DNA of 64,000 nt from Leptospira dzoumogneensis (GTDB taxonomy: Bacteria > Spirochaetota > Leptospiria > Leptospirales > Leptospiraceae): the NCBI RefSeq assembly GCF_004770895.1, contig NZ_RQHS01000018.1, forward strand, positions 248,001 through 312,000. Direction: 5' to 3'. Position 1 is the first letter of the stretch. Each line of letters opens with the position of its first letter. This document shows positions 10,968-20,488 of this stretch, one piece after another. The notes below the pieces were generated by a model. It was not told the DNA's origin and ran no database searches. It saw only the letters and a list, made by a program, of their open reading frames with translations. A program made the position numbers and the translations under genes.

Positions 10968-12883
10968 TATTTGTAGCTCCTCGTTGCGAGTTTAATATTC
11001 TCGAATTCCAGTTTTTCTCTGTGTTCGGTAGGTTTTGCACCTACTCCTTTCCATTCCCAAGCAGTCGCATGACAAAATTTATCATCGTCACGTTTTGCTT
11101 CTCCGTCATCCATCTGGTGTTCAGTGCGGAAATGGCCTCCACAAGATTCTTCTCTTGTAAGAGCATCTAAGCATAGAAGTTCTCCGAACTCTAAAAAGTC
11201 CGCAACTCTTCCCGCTTTTTCCAAGGATTGGTTTAGCTCAGCACCGGAACCTGGAACGTTTACATTCTGCCAGAATTCTTCTCTGATCTGAGGGATTTTT
11301 ACGAGAGCTTCTTTTAGGCTCTTCTCATCCCTTGCCATTCCACAATTATTCCACATGATCTTTCCAAGTTCTTTATGGAAAGAATCAACAGTTCTTTTAC
11401 CTTTGATGGAAAGGAATTTGTTGATCTGAGAATTTGCGTCTGTCTCAGCCTTTTTGAATTCAGCATGGTCAGTGCTAGGAGTTTTTCCGAATCCAACTTC
11501 TGCCAGATAATTTCCGATCGTGTAAGGAAGAACGAAATATCCATCCGCAAGACCTTGCATCAATGCAGAAGCCCCAAGTCTGTTCGCTCCGTGGTCAGAG
11601 AAGTTTGCTTCACCGATCACGAATAAACCTGGAAGATTACTCATCAGGTTATAATCCACCCAAAGTCCGCCCATTGTATAGTGAACTGCAGGGTAAATTC
11701 TCATCGGAACTTTATAAGGATTTTCTCCAGTGATCTGCTCATACATTTGGAAGAGGTTACCGTATCTTTCCGCGATTGTATGTTCTCCCAAACGATTGAT
11801 CGCAGAGGAGAAGTCCAGGTATACACCTTGGCCTCCCGGTCCTACGCCGAATCCAGCATCACAAACTTCTTTTGCAGAACGGGATGCTATATCTCGAGGA
11901 CAAAGGTTTCCATAACTTGGATACTTTCTTTCTAAGTAATAATCTCTTTCGCTCTCAGGGATATCCGCAGGGTTACGAGTATCTCCCTGTTTTTTAGGGA
12001 CCCAAATACGTCCGTCGTTTCGGAGAGACTCGGACATCAAAGTCAATTTGGACTGATGGTCTCCTGAAACCGGGATACAAGTAGGGTGGATCTGAGTGTA
12101 ACAAGGGTTAGCCATGAAAGCTCCCTTCTTATAAGCGCGGAAAGTAGCAGTGACGTTAGAACCTTTCGCGTTTGTAGAAAGATAGAATACGTTACCATAT
12201 CCACCGGAAGCAAGAACAACTGCGTCCGCAGAGTGAACTGTTATTTGACCGGTAACTAAGTCTCTGATCACAACACCTTTTGCATGACCATCGATCACAA
12301 CTAAGTCCAACATCTCAGTTCTAGGATACATCTTCACATTTCCTAAACCTATCTGTCTGGAAAGTGCGGAATAAGCTCCTAATAGAAGCTGTTGTCCAGT
12401 TTGACCTTTAGCGTAGAATGTACGGGAAACTTGTGCTCCACCAAAGGATCTATTATCCAAATGTCCGCCGTATTCTCTTGCGAAAGGAACACCCTGAGCC
12501 ACGCATTGGTCGATGATGTTTGTGGAAACTTGAGCTAAACGATATACGTTCGCTTCTCTCGCTCTGAAGTCTCCACCCTTGATAGTATCATAGAACAAAC
12601 GATAAACAGAATCACCATCGTTTTGATAGTTTTTCGCCGCGTTGATACCACCTTGAGCTGCGATCGAGTGAGCTCTACGTGGGCTGTCTTGGAAGCAGAA
12701 TGTTTTAACATTATATCCTAATTCCGCTAATGTAGCAGAAGCGGAACCGCCTGCGAGACCGGTTCCGATTACGATAACCGTATATTTTCTTTTGTTAGCC
12801 GGGTTAACTAATTTGATATGGGATTTATAATCGTCCCATTTTTTTTCCAAGGGACCCGATGGGATTTTGGAATCTAAACTCAT
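10967..12883 (-). CDS. sdhA: succinate dehydrogenase/fumarate reductase flavoprotein subunit
   Basis: The 638-residue subunit oxidises succinate to fumarate. The Rossmann FAD motif [19 protein letters not shown] lies near residues 38-56 and the covalent-FAD histidine is in [13 protein letters not shown]. Catalytic regions such as HPTC and HYTMGG are present. The unusual N-terminal extension and the size match the B-type enzymes of Bacteroidetes and epsilonproteobacteria, as does the single five-helix anchor. One-base stop/start overlaps with sdhC and sdhB. Confidence 0.96.
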   Translation of the reverse strand: MSLDSKIPSGPLEKKWDDYKSHIKLVNPANKRKYTVIVIGTGLAGGSASATLAELGYNVKTFCFQDSPRRAHSIAAQGGINAAKNYQNDGDSVYRLFYDTIKGGDFRAREANVYRLAQVSTNIIDQCVAQGVPFAREYGGHLDNRSFGGAQVSRTFYAKGQTGQQLLLGAYSALSRQIGLGNVKMYPRTEMLDLVVIDGHAKGVVIRDLVTGQITVHSADAVVLASGGYGNVFYLSTNAKGSNVTATFRAYKKGAFMANPCYTQIHPTCIPVSGDHQSKLTLMSESLRNDGRIWVPKKQGDTRNPADIPESERDYYLERKYPSYGNLCPRDIASRSAKEVCDAGFGVGPGGQGVYLDFSSAINRLGEHTIAERYGNLFQMYEQITGENPYKVPMRIYPAVHYTMGGLWVDYNLMSNLPGLFVIGEANFSDHGANRLGASALMQGLADGYFVLPYTIGNYLAEVGFGKTPSTDHAEFKKAETDANSQINKFLSIKGKRTVDSFHKELGKIMWNNCGMARDEKSLKEALVKIPQIREEFWQNVNVPGSGAELNQSLEKAGRVADFLEFGELLCLDALTREESCGGHFRTEHQMDDGEAKRDDDKFCHATAWEWKGVGAKPTEHREKLEFENIKLATRSYK

Positions 12884-13584
12884 TATTGCGCTCCTGGAAC
12901 TTTCACGAAGTTGAGAAGAATGGCAACCGGCATGGAAACATTGCCGATGAAGATGGTTAAAGCGTAGAGGATCGCAAATGCGTTCGTCTTAGGCGCCCAG
13001 AAAGTTGTATTAAAACCGAGGGTTTGGAAAACACTCGTAACTCCATGACGAAGGTGAAACGCAAGCAAGGTCATCGCTACTATATAGGAAATAGAAACAT
13101 AAACATTCTTAAATCCTAAGACTACCATGGAGTAGACGTCATGTCTTTGGCTGTCCCCGATCGTTTCTTGGAGTGCGAAGTTTTCAGGTTGGATCTTGCC
13201 TATGGTAAAATGAAGCAAATGGTATATTACGAAAGCTAATAATACGGAACCTGTCAAAGCCATATAGCGGGAAGACAAAGTAGCTTGGATCGTACTTTCT
13301 TTTACATAACTAACCGGTCTTGCCTTCTTGTTTTCAAGCGACAATTTCAGAGCGTAGTAAACGTGTAATACGAATGCTAACAAAAGAATTCCGCGGGCCA
13401 GCCATAATAGTCCGCCTAATTTGTGTAAGAACTCAGCGTAAGTGTTAATCTTATCCGGCTCTTGGAAGATCTGGAGGTTCCCCAGCATGTGTACGAACAC
13501 AAAGCCGAAGAGAATGATTCCGGTAATCGCAACGATAGTCTTTCTACCGATGGACGACCTTAGATATCCAGCTTGAAAATCCAT
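12883..13584 (-). CDS. sdhC: succinate dehydrogenase cytochrome b subunit (B-type)
   Basis: The 233-residue membrane anchor has five hydrophobic helices (starting [20 protein letters not shown]) and conserved histidines that would bind two haems, for example [22 protein letters not shown] and FHLRHG. It receives electrons from SdhB and reduces menaquinone. AGGAGA is placed 7 bases before the ATG. It is the first gene of sdhCAB, with a 227-base divergent gap to the aldo/keto reductase gene where the promoters must lie. Confidence 0.93.
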   Translation of the reverse strand: MDFQAGYLRSSIGRKTIVAITGIILFGFVFVHMLGNLQIFQEPDKINTYAEFLHKLGGLLWLARGILLLAFVLHVYYALKLSLENKKARPVSYVKESTIQATLSSRYMALTGSVLLAFVIYHLLHFTIGKIQPENFALQETIGDSQRHDVYSMVVLGFKNVYVSISYIVAMTLLAFHLRHGVTSVFQTLGFNTTFWAPKTNAFAILYALTIFIGNVSMPVAILLNFVKVPGAQ

Positions 13585-13811
13585 TCAAAATCTCCTGTGA
13601 GGATCATGGGAAGAAGTCATCGATTTGTTTGAGGAAGGGAGCAAAAACGAAAGATCGAATTTAGAATCCCTCTACAAAGTAGGATAAAAAATCAGGTTCA
13701 GACGAAAAGCACTTTTAAACTAAAAGACAAAAAATGGACATTTGCCGAGGAATATTTAGACTTGGTCTCATTTAGTGTAATAGTGCGACGCGAAAATTCA
13801 AAAAACCGCAA

Positions 13812-15290
13812 ATGATTTCTAAGGATCCGTTTCAAACTTTGTATAGAGAGCCCCTTCACGAGGGGAGAAAGGAAAAATTCTCCCCGGGAAAAAAGGGAGA
13901 AGGACTCGGCTATTTTTTATTCAGGGAACTCAGGCTTTCCCGAATCGCGTTCGGTGGATATAGGATCGGGCTGGAAGATCCGGAACATAAGGAAGCACTT
14001 CAATTTGCTCTCCATTCCGGAGTGAACGTTATCGACGTCTCAGCAAATTACGGAGATGGAGAGGCCGAAAGTTTAGTAGGCAAGGTCCTGGAAGAAAATT
14101 TCAAAAAAAGACATCTTCACCGAAAGGAAATTTTTTTAGTCACTAAGGCCGGATACATCCAGGGAAAAAATATGAAACTCGTGGAGTCCAAAGAAAAGGA
14201 GAAGGACCAATTCCCGGAAATCACTTACTACCAACCAGGTTGTTATCATTGTATCTCTCCTGAATTTTTGGAAGACCAATTGGAAAGATCCAGAAAGCGT
14301 CTGGGACTTTCCACTATCGACGCATTCTTATTGCATAATCCTGAATATTTCCTGAGTCATTCCGAGAAGAATGGAGTTCCGAAAGAAGAAGCCCAAGCAG
14401 AATACTATCGTAGGATCAAAGAAGCATTTCTATTTTTAGAGAAGGCAAGAAAAGAAGGAAAAATCCAATTCTACGGAATTTCTAGTAATACATTTCCTTT
14501 GCCAGAGGGGGAATATACACATACTTCTTTGTCGAAGTGCCTACAAATCGCGGAGAAAATTGCAGGAAAAGAAAACGGATTCGCAGTGGTCCAGTTCCCA
14601 GCGAACTGGTACGAGGATGGATTCCTGAGGAATCGGTCGGAAGGCAAGACTCTACTCGAAATCTGTAGTAACTTCGACCTTCTTCCGCTCATCAACCGAC
14701 CTCTTAACTCATTCCAAGCAGGAAAAGGAATGGTCAGGCTATCTTACACTCCTCAGAGCCAAGCCCCGGATCAGTCGAAGATACTACAAATCCTAGAACT
14801 CGAATCCTCTCTTCTCGAACCACTTTCTCTCAATCCGAACCGGAATTCCCTTTCCAAACTATGGCAAACATACGGGGAGAAGGTCCGCTCCGAAGAACAA
14901 TTTCAGGTCCTTCTACAAAAATCCTGGATCCCGATCTTAAGAGCAGTCATCGACGAAGTATATTCTGAAAAAGGAAAAGAATCCGCAGAAGAATACTTAA
15001 GAGTTCTGAACACAGCGCTTCCATTATTGGAAGAACAAATACGAATCCGCTCTTCTGAAAATTTATCCGGACTATACGAAAGCCTGGCCTCTCGATTCCA
15101 TCCAAATGGAGAAGCACCCGAAAGTTTATCTTCTCTTATGGTATTTCATTTGGCTTCACTTTTGGAAAAGGGAACGGTTCTTCTAGGAATGAGAAAAAGA
15201 AAATATGTACGGGACATTCTTCCCATCTTCAAAAAAGAACTACCTAAAATTCCAAGATCAGAATGGGGAGAAAATGGAATTCGATCCTGA
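13812..15290 (+). CDS. aldo/keto reductase with C-terminal extension
   Basis: The first 300 residues form an aldo/keto reductase barrel with the tetrad Asp75 and Tyr80 (VIDVSANYG), Lys112 (VTKAGY) and His175 (LLHNPEYF). AKRs use NADPH to reduce carbonyls. The protein is 492 residues, about 150-180 longer than usual: the extra part is helical, begins after the barrel and has no motif I know. An unusual CYHCISP lies near 144-150. The gene's 3' end overlaps the DUF309 gene by 17 bases. Three copies of the 16-bp repeat are inside it. Confidence 0.85.
   Translation: MISKDPFQTLYREPLHEGRKEKFSPGKKGEGLGYFLFRELRLSRIAFGGYRIGLEDPEHKEALQFALHSGVNVIDVSANYGDGEAESLVGKVLEENFKKRHLHRKEIFLVTKAGYIQGKNMKLVESKEKEKDQFPEITYYQPGCYHCISPEFLEDQLERSRKRLGLSTIDAFLLHNPEYFLSHSEKNGVPKEEAQAEYYRRIKEAFLFLEKARKEGKIQFYGISSNTFPLPEGEYTHTSLSKCLQIAEKIAGKENGFAVVQFPANWYEDGFLRNRSEGKTLLEICSNFDLLPLINRPLNSFQAGKGMVRLSYTPQSQAPDQSKILQILELESSLLEPLSLNPNRNSLSKLWQTYGEKVRSEEQFQVLLQKSWIPILRAVIDEVYSEKGKESAEEYLRVLNTALPLLEEQIRIRSSENLSGLYESLASRFHPNGEAPESLSSLMVFHLASLLEKGTVLLGMRKRKYVRDILPIFKKELPKIPRSEWGENGIRS
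14530..14545 (+). repeat. 16-bp repeat, TGTCGAAG-TGC-CTACA type
   Basis: Identical to the copy at 9507 but in a different reading frame, encoding S-K-C-L-Q within the reductase gene. Confidence 0.75.
14664..14679 (-). repeat. 16-bp repeat, reverse orientation (TGTAGTAACTTCGAC)
   Basis: Reverse-complement copy with the TTA core, last base C instead of A. It encodes C-S-N-F-D, a third frame relation. Confidence 0.7.
14773..14788 (+). repeat. 16-bp repeat, GTCGAAG-ATA-CTACA type
   Basis: Copy with the ATA core in the reductase gene; first base A instead of T. Encodes S-K-I-L-Q. Confidence 0.7.
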
Positions 15291-15756
15291 AATACTCTTC
15301 ATATTAGAAAAAGTGAAACAAGGGGACGCGGACGCAAGTTTCGGCTACGCCTGGGAAGAAGGAAGAAAACTTTATCTAAAAGGAAGATACTTCGAATTAC
15401 ACGAAGTATTCGAATTCCAATGGAAGAAGGAAACGGGAGGAAGAAGGCTATATCTACATGGGTGGATCCAACTTGCTATTTCCTTGAATAAAGTTTTTGT
15501 AAAACCGAATATACGCGGATCTAAAATGCAGGCCGAGAAGTCCAGGGAGAAGTTCTTAAAACTTTCCGAAACAGGAGAACTTTCCCCACTCGGCGAAAAC
15601 GAAAACGGCCGCATAATCTCTTATTTAAATAAACTTTTAAGCAATTTTCAAAGCGAAGAAAGTTGGGACCTCGAACGAATTAAAGAACTTTCCGTACCTG
15701 AAATGAAAGAAAACGTAAAGGAATTGTTTTCAAGATCTGTTTTTCCGGCAAAATGA
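15274..15756 (+). CDS. DUF309 domain protein
   Basis: The ATG at 15274 with GGGGAG just upstream gives 160 residues; the open frame extends further into the reductase gene. The DUF309 core is clear: [15 protein letters not shown], then [15 protein letters not shown], a helical bundle with conserved H-E-x-x-E and G-x-x-Q that suggests metal binding, although no activity is established. It overlaps the aldo/keto reductase end by 17 bases and ends 4 bases before the hydrolase gene, so the three are likely one operon. Confidence 0.82.
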   Translation: MEFDPEILFILEKVKQGDADASFGYAWEEGRKLYLKGRYFELHEVFEFQWKKETGGRRLYLHGWIQLAISLNKVFVKPNIRGSKMQAEKSREKFLKLSETGELSPLGENENGRIISYLNKLLSNFQSEESWDLERIKELSVPEMKENVKELFSRSVFPAK

Positions 15757-15760
15757 CCCT

Positions 15761-16654
15761 ATGGAAGTTTCGGATCCTCAAAATAGAAATCAAGAAAGTG
15801 GATTTTTTGAATCAGGTGGATATAAACTCCATTATACAAAAAGAGATAATGGAAAGGGAAGAGCATTACTTTTACTCCATGGATTTATGGATTCCTCCCA
15901 AACCTTTTTGTTCCAGGAAGAATATTTATCCAAACATTTCGATCTATATCGTTTCGATTATAGAGGACATGGGGATTCGGAATGGTTGAGAGAAGGTTTC
16001 TATCATTTCATGCTTCCTTTGGTGGACACCACAACATTCATCCAAAAATTTCTTCCCGAAAAATTCCATATACTCGGCCATTCTATGGGAGGAGGATTAG
16101 GTTCTAGAATTGCAGGACTCTATCCGGATAGAGTTGAAAGTCTTATATGTCTGGAAGGATTTAGTTCTCTCCAAGATCCTGAAAAGGAAAGAAGAAGGTT
16201 CCTTGGATGGTTGGAAAATTGGGAACTAAGTCTTGCGGGAAAAGATAGAAAACGCCAAAAAAATTTCAAATCTGTAGAAGATGCTGCAGCAAGGCTTGCA
16301 CCCATCTATCCAAGACTTCCTAAAGAAAGGCTTCTCAAAATTACGGAAACATTAACAAAACCGGCAGAAGAAGGCGGATATATGTGGAAGAGTGATCCTT
16401 CTTACAAAAACGGTCCTCCAGTGTTCTTAAGTCCTCAATTCACTCGACATCTTTGGCAAACAATAGCATGTAATGTTCTCGTAGTCTACGGACAGAAAAC
16501 ACATCTTGCACTCGACGATAGTAAAGAAGTATTTTCTCATATTAGGAATTTGAAATATATTGAAATAGAAGATGCAGGCCATAATATGCATCACGATCGT
16601 CCGGAAGTCCTTGAAAACATTCTCGAGGAATTCTACGTAACAAATTTGAAGTAA
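15761..16654 (+). CDS. alpha/beta hydrolase
   Basis: The 297-residue protein has an HG oxyanion motif at 40-41, DYRGHGDS at 66-73, nucleophile Ser108 in LGHSMGG and a C-terminal catalytic His near 274 in DAGHNMHH. This is the classic fold of esterases, epoxide hydrolases and haloalkane dehalogenases; the substrate cannot be told. It lies 4 bases after the DUF309 gene. Confidence 0.9.
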   Translation: MEVSDPQNRNQESGFFESGGYKLHYTKRDNGKGRALLLLHGFMDSSQTFLFQEEYLSKHFDLYRFDYRGHGDSEWLREGFYHFMLPLVDTTTFIQKFLPEKFHILGHSMGGGLGSRIAGLYPDRVESLICLEGFSSLQDPEKERRRFLGWLENWELSLAGKDRKRQKNFKSVEDAAARLAPIYPRLPKERLLKITETLTKPAEEGGYMWKSDPSYKNGPPVFLSPQFTRHLWQTIACNVLVVYGQKTHLALDDSKEVFSHIRNLKYIEIEDAGHNMHHDRPEVLENILEEFYVTNLK

Positions 16655-16822
16655 ACGGATTTTAAATACATATCGGTGTCGGATAACGTATTTTTTATTC
16701 ACACATGTTTAGTACCAAAAATTCCGAGACATAAAAAATTTTCCTGACTATTTCCAAAAAAAACTTGTACTTTTATAGTACCGGAATAGTTTTCCTCCAA
16801 CGTTTTGTAGTTAGGGGCGAAC

Positions 16823-17032
16823 ATGGTAAGCAGCAAATTTAAAGAGCAAATGGAAAGATACGTGAACTACCGAGGAATAGACATCATTCTTCATTTAAAA
16901 GACGGTTCTATCATCGAATTGGATAAAAATAGAAGACTCGTAGGCGAAGAGATCGTGTATTTCCCGCAAAAAGCGAATCCTAGCACAATTTCTCTCACCA
17001 TGATCCAAAAAGCGGATCTATTCGTCGCATAA
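16823..17032 (+). CDS. small hypothetical protein (69 residues)
   Basis: The gene starts with ATG after a GGGG-containing site. Sequence contains VNYRGIDIILHLKDGSIIELDKN, alternating hydrophobic strands suggestive of a small beta-barrel. No family recognised. It has its own 168-base upstream gap and is closed by the hairpin at 17070-17089. Gene-like codon use and clean boundaries support it. Confidence 0.65.
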   Translation: MVSSKFKEQMERYVNYRGIDIILHLKDGSIIELDKNRRLVGEEIVYFPQKANPSTISLTMIQKADLFVA

Positions 17033-17069
17033 CCAAAACGACGAAATCCTTTTAACAAAGATCAAAACG

Positions 17070-17089
17070 ACACCGGGACATCCCGGTGT
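17070..17089. terminator. hairpin between convergent small genes
   Basis: ACACCGGGA and TCCCGGTGT form a near-perfect palindrome followed by TTGTTT. It fits termination of the 69-residue gene and possibly of the opposing PilZ-like gene. Confidence 0.7.
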
Positions 17090-17108
17090 TTGTTTATAAA
17101 AACCTTAA

Positions 17109-17414
17109 TTAAGCTAAGGTTTGGATCAGTTCTTCGATCTCTTTGATCTTATCAAAATCCTTTTCGGTGTAATTCAAGAACACATCATATTCCGCATCGG
17201 AAACACGATCGCACTTGATCACTTTCATAGGAATATCGATGGAACCGGAGACACTGATCGTTCCTACTTGCAAGGCCAGGTTGGTTCCTGGCTCCAAAGG
17301 AACCTCGGTCCTATGCACGATTCCTACGAGCACATTTTCAGCAATTCTCAGCTTAGAACTTTCTAAAACTTGAAAGCCTACGTTAAGTGTGGAGGGGATT
17401 CTATTGTATTTCAT
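17109..17414 (-). CDS. short PilZ-like domain protein
   Basis: A 101-residue protein with a strand-rich middle (GTNLALQVGTISVSG, IPMKVIKCDRV) and a helical end (FDKIKEIEELIQTL) typical of stand-alone PilZ proteins that sense cyclic di-GMP. A clear RxxxR and D/NxSxxG pair is not obvious, so it may not bind the nucleotide. It faces the 69-residue gene. Confidence 0.5.
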   Translation of the reverse strand: MKYNRIPSTLNVGFQVLESSKLRIAENVLVGIVHRTEVPLEPGTNLALQVGTISVSGSIDIPMKVIKCDRVSDAEYDVFLNYTEKDFDKIKEIEELIQTLA

Positions 17415-17691
17415 GGCGGTTTTCCTCCCGGTTTTTCTAAAAAGCTTAGATTAAGTCGCTTACGTTCCGATTAAGATCCTTTTACGATCCTGAAATAATT
17501 GGCTGAATAGGCGAATTATCTTATTTAAAGCAATTTCTATACCAGTAATCCTATATTCAACCTCGGACAAAAAGAAAATCGTGCAATGCACTAAAATATT
17601 AAGTCCCTTTCTAATATAGCGAACATACTGTGAGGTTTAGCGGAGAAGGAGCCGGATCTTGCAGGGATTCGAGACTCGAATCTCCTTATTT

Positions 17692-17707
17692 TGTCGAAGT
17701 TACTACA
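17692..17707 (+). repeat. 16-bp repeat, TGTCGAAG-TTA-CTACA type
   Basis: Intergenic copy of the dispersed repeat, directly 9 bases after the palindrome at 17666-17682. Confidence 0.75.
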
Positions 17708-17850
17708 TGGCAGATATTTCCACCAATCCAGATCATTCTTCTATTTTGCTAATTTATTAAGCGAATTGGCAGCATTCCATTCTCTCTCGGAAATTTTTTA
17801 TTCCGGAATCACTTTTCCTCTTTCCCTTCTTTCTTTTTCTTGCTTTTCTA

Positions 17851-17871
17851 CTGTCATACTTTGTATTACAG
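17851..17871. promoter_or_regulatory. candidate operator of the RHH/PIN pair
   Basis: CTGTCATAC-TTT-GTATTACAG is an inverted repeat with one mismatch, 9 bases before the antitoxin ATG and touching its AGGGG ribosome site. Ribbon-helix-helix antitoxins usually repress their own promoter at such sites. Binding is inferred. Confidence 0.5.
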
Positions 17872-17880
17872 GGGTCTGAG

Positions 17881-18099
17881 ATGAGAAAAGTGGTCTCGGT
17901 TAGTTTAGATGAGGAATTAGAATCTATGTTACTTAAAAGCGCACGTAGACAAAAAGTTTCCAAAAGTGAAGTGGTCCAAGCTGCACTGAAACAATATTTC
18001 TTCTTAACCGAAGCAAAACGTTTCCGTAAAAACCTGAAAAGTTATGCGGAAAAAGCGGGATATCTCAGCGAAGAAGATATCTACAAAGATATCTCTTGA
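17881..18099 (+). CDS. ribbon-helix-helix (CopG-type) antitoxin
   Basis: The 72-residue protein begins with a beta strand KVVSVSLDEELE followed by two helices (MLLKSARRQ, SKSEVVQAALKQYF), the layout of CopG/MetJ DNA-binding antitoxins. The C-terminal EKAGYLSEEDIYKDIS segment would contact the toxin. Stop and toxin start overlap (TTGA at 18096-18099). Confidence 0.85.
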   Translation: MRKVVSVSLDEELESMLLKSARRQKVSKSEVVQAALKQYFFLTEAKRFRKNLKSYAEKAGYLSEEDIYKDIS

Positions 18100-18494
18100 A
18101 GATCGTTCTAGATACAAACGTACTTCTTTCTAGTTATTTATTCCAAGGTTATACTGCAGAGGTGTTCGACCATGTTTGGTTGAATCACGAGATTGTATTG
18201 TCCGAATGGATTCTTGCAGAATTTAGAGAAGTATGTTCTCGCAAATTTAAGATCAAAGATATTGAGATCCGAGAAGTTTTAGATCATCTTAGGGGAGGGG
18301 CAAAGGTTTATCAACCCAAAGGTTCTCCTCCGAAAATTTGTTCAGATCCGGATGATGATAATATTCTTCATATTGCGGAATTTTCTAAGTCGGACTGGAT
18401 CTTGAGTGGAGATTTCGATCTTCTGAAATTAAAACAGTTCCAGAAAATCGAAATCATTTCTCCCAGAGAATATAAACTGAAGTTTTTGGTATGA
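18096..18494 (+). CDS. PIN-domain toxin (putative endoribonuclease)
   Basis: The 132-residue protein is read from TTG overlapping the antitoxin stop. The N-terminal LDTNVLLSSYL with an active-site Asp, a mid-protein acidic residue in SEWILAEFREV, and C-terminal SDPDDDNILHIA and SGDFDLL are the acidic quartet of PIN nucleases, most like the TIGR00305-type toxin family. It would cleave RNA with Mg2+ when free of antitoxin. All acidic residues are retained, so it looks active. Confidence 0.87.
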   Translation: MKIVLDTNVLLSSYLFQGYTAEVFDHVWLNHEIVLSEWILAEFREVCSRKFKIKDIEIREVLDHLRGGAKVYQPKGSPPKICSDPDDDNILHIAEFSKSDWILSGDFDLLKLKQFQKIEIISPREYKLKFLV

Positions 18495-18501
18495 GCGTAA
18501 A

Positions 18502-19725
18502 TCAGTAAAGAATTCTGGTTTTGATAGAACCAGGATGTCTTTCTATTCTTTCTTTCAATTCATCTCCCACGCTCATATTGATTACCATGGAGAGATAGCC
18601 GATTTCTGCGCTGGTTCCTAAATGTTGGGAGCTGATATTTGCCCCGATCTCAGAAACCATGCTGTTAATATCCTTTAAGAATCCAGGTTGGTTTTTGTGA
18701 ACATTCAGAATTCTATACATTCCCTGAGGGATCGGATTCAATTCTATATTCGGGAAGTTCACTGCAAAAGTAGTGGAACCGTTATTTACAAATTTCAAAA
18801 GTTTAGAAGCAACTTCTGTTCCGATATTTTTCTGAGCTTCTTCCGTAGAACCGCCGATATGAGGGGTCAATATTACGTTTTGCAGATTTTGCAAAGGAGT
18901 AATGAATGGATCACTATTGGATTCAGGCTCTTGAGGAAAAACATCCACTCCGGCGCCTGCGATATGACCAGACTTAATTGCCTCGGCCAAAGCTTCCAGA
19001 TCTACAACCTTTCCTCTGGAAAGATTGATTATATAAGCTCCCTTTTTAGTGGCCTTGATTTCCTTAGCGGCATAAAGATTTGTCGTTTCAGGAAGTTCAG
19101 GCACATGGAAGGTTACAAAATCAGAAATAGAAAGTAATTCTTCATAAGAATTGATAGGGGTCGCATTTCCTAAAGGAAGAACCGTTTGTGTATCATAATA
19201 GACCACTTTCAAACCCATTGCTTCCGCAAGTACGGAAACCTGGCTTCCGATATGGCCGTAACCTACGATCCCAAGAGTTTTTCCTCGAACCTCGAAACAG
19301 TTCTTAGAAATTTTATTCCAGATACCTGCATGAGTATTTCGGATATGATCCGGGACCCTTCTGGCTAACATTACAACTTCTGCAATTACAAGTTCTGCAA
19401 CTGAACGTGTATTAGAGTAAGGCGCGTTGAATACTGGGATCCCTTTCTTCTCCGCTTCCGCTAAATCCACTTGGTTTGTCCCGATACAGAAACAGCCTAC
19501 GGTCATAAGTCGTTTCGCCTTGGCTAAAACAGGTGCGGTCAGATTGGTTTTACTTCGGATCCCCAGAACATGAATGTTCTCGATTTCTTTCGAAAGTTCG
19601 TCTTCGCCCAGTGCTTGGGGGAGAAGGCGGACATTAAAACCGTCTTTTTGAAAGAGTTGGAATGCGTCTTGGTGTACATTCTCTAAGAGGAGGACGTTTA
19701 TCTTTTCTTTCGGGTAGGAAATCAT
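18502..19725 (-). CDS. serA: D-3-phosphoglycerate dehydrogenase
   Basis: The first enzyme of serine synthesis. At 407 residues it matches the E. coli-type enzyme. An N-terminal substrate domain (RSKTNLTAPVL), an NAD Rossmann motif GIVGYGHIGSQV, catalytic Arg/Glu/His in INLSRGKVVDLEAL and TPHIGGSTEEAQ, and a C-terminal ACT domain (LNVHKNQPGFLKDINSMV) that binds serine for feedback control. Last residues are KTRILY. Confidence 0.95.
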   Translation of the reverse strand: MISYPKEKINVLLLENVHQDAFQLFQKDGFNVRLLPQALGEDELSKEIENIHVLGIRSKTNLTAPVLAKAKRLMTVGCFCIGTNQVDLAEAEKKGIPVFNAPYSNTRSVAELVIAEVVMLARRVPDHIRNTHAGIWNKISKNCFEVRGKTLGIVGYGHIGSQVSVLAEAMGLKVVYYDTQTVLPLGNATPINSYEELLSISDFVTFHVPELPETTNLYAAKEIKATKKGAYIINLSRGKVVDLEALAEAIKSGHIAGAGVDVFPQEPESNSDPFITPLQNLQNVILTPHIGGSTEEAQKNIGTEVASKLLKFVNNGSTTFAVNFPNIELNPIPQGMYRILNVHKNQPGFLKDINSMVSEIGANISSQHLGTSAEIGYLSMVINMSVGDELKERIERHPGSIKTRILY

Positions 19726-19838
19726 AGTTCTATTACCATGGAACGTATCCTTGGCTTCTCTGAAAACGGATTTTTTACTTCACCTTTGGGAGATCGTGGG
19801 AAGAATGGAATGGAAATCACAAAGGAGACCACCTTTCA

Positions 19839-20384
19839 ATGATCCGTTCTAATTTCTCTTTTTTACAAGTTTCTATCTTAACCGCGTTTTCTGCGGTTTT
19901 ACTGAATTCCTGCTCGGCTCGGGTCCAAGTCCTTCCTGAACCCGTGGTGGAGCAGACACTTTTTAGAAGTGGCCCTATCTGCCCGGGAGCAATCTTCTGC
20001 AGCGTGGGAAAACCCGGATCCTTGAATTTTAAAGGGATCCTTGTGAATAAGACAGGGGAGAAGCCGATCTTTTTGGAATATTATATGAGCTCTTTTGAGG
20101 AAAGTTTTCCGATCGGGATTTCTATGAAGTTAGACCAAACTTGGCATAACCTCAGAAAGACCTCTACGGATTACGGGGATACTGTTCGTGTAGTATCCAT
20201 TCTTCCTACGGATGTGGCCGACAAATTGCTTTCCGCGAAAGAAGTCCAGTTCAGCTTTTCTTCCCGAGATAATACAAGTACATTCACTTTAAGTTCTTCC
20301 AATACGGACAGTTTGAAATCTTTATTGAAAGACTTGAAGGAAAAGCTGGATTCCCAAGCAAAACTAACGATTACGAATCATTAA
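19839..20384 (+). CDS. putative lipoprotein of unknown function
   Basis: A 181-residue protein with AAAGGAGA upstream of the ATG. The leader runs to AVLLNSC, a lipobox-like end. Four to five cysteines early in the mature part (PICPGAIFCSVG) may form a disulphide. The rest is Ser/Thr rich and strand-like. It is not recognised. Its stop lies a few bases before the probable SRP RNA. Confidence 0.7.
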   Translation: MIRSNFSFLQVSILTAFSAVLLNSCSARVQVLPEPVVEQTLFRSGPICPGAIFCSVGKPGSLNFKGILVNKTGEKPIFLEYYMSSFEESFPIGISMKLDQTWHNLRKTSTDYGDTVRVVSILPTDVADKLLSAKEVQFSFSSRDNTSTFTLSSSNTDSLKSLLKDLKEKLDSQAKLTITNH

Positions 20385-20389
20385 AATTT

Positions 20390-20475
20390 ACTGCCCGAAC
20401 TTTTGATGGTTCGGGTTATCTATGTAATGCCTGGAAGGTAGCAGCCCGGAATCGAGATGATCCGGGCCTTTCTTT
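20390..20475 (+). ncRNA. ffs: probable signal recognition particle RNA (small bacterial 4.5S type)
   Basis: The stretch contains TGCCTGGAAGGTAGCAGC at 20428-20445, which carries the GGAAG tip and AGCA side of the symmetric loop bound by Ffh in SRP RNA domain IV. Flanking arms pair as expected for one long hairpin: GGTTCGGGT (20409-20417) with ATCCGGGCC (20460-20468), including G-U pairs, and ATCT with AGAT inside it. A T-rich end TTTCTTTT follows. The ends are approximate. An alternative reading of the right half as a plain GCCCGGA/TCCGGGC terminator does not explain the conserved loop. Confidence 0.7.
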
Positions 20476-20476
20476 T
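20444..20476 (+). terminator. GCCCGGA/TCCGGGC hairpin with T-run
   Basis: A 7-bp stem with a 10-base loop followed by CTTTCTTTT. It overlaps the right arm of the probable SRP RNA and may act as its transcription terminator; the two folds exclude each other. Confidence 0.6.
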
Positions 20477-20488
20477 AAGGTGAAATTT

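Larger units (their letters stand above)
17415..17880. other. 466-base gap with palindromes and one 16-bp repeat
   Basis: No convincing gene is seen. It holds the upstream region of the PilZ-like gene on the left, an 8-bp-arm palindrome GATTCGAG-A-CTCGAATC at 17666-17682, a copy of the 16-bp repeat at 17692-17707 and a T/C-rich stretch leading into the operator-like palindrome of the toxin-antitoxin pair at 17851. Confidence 0.6.
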
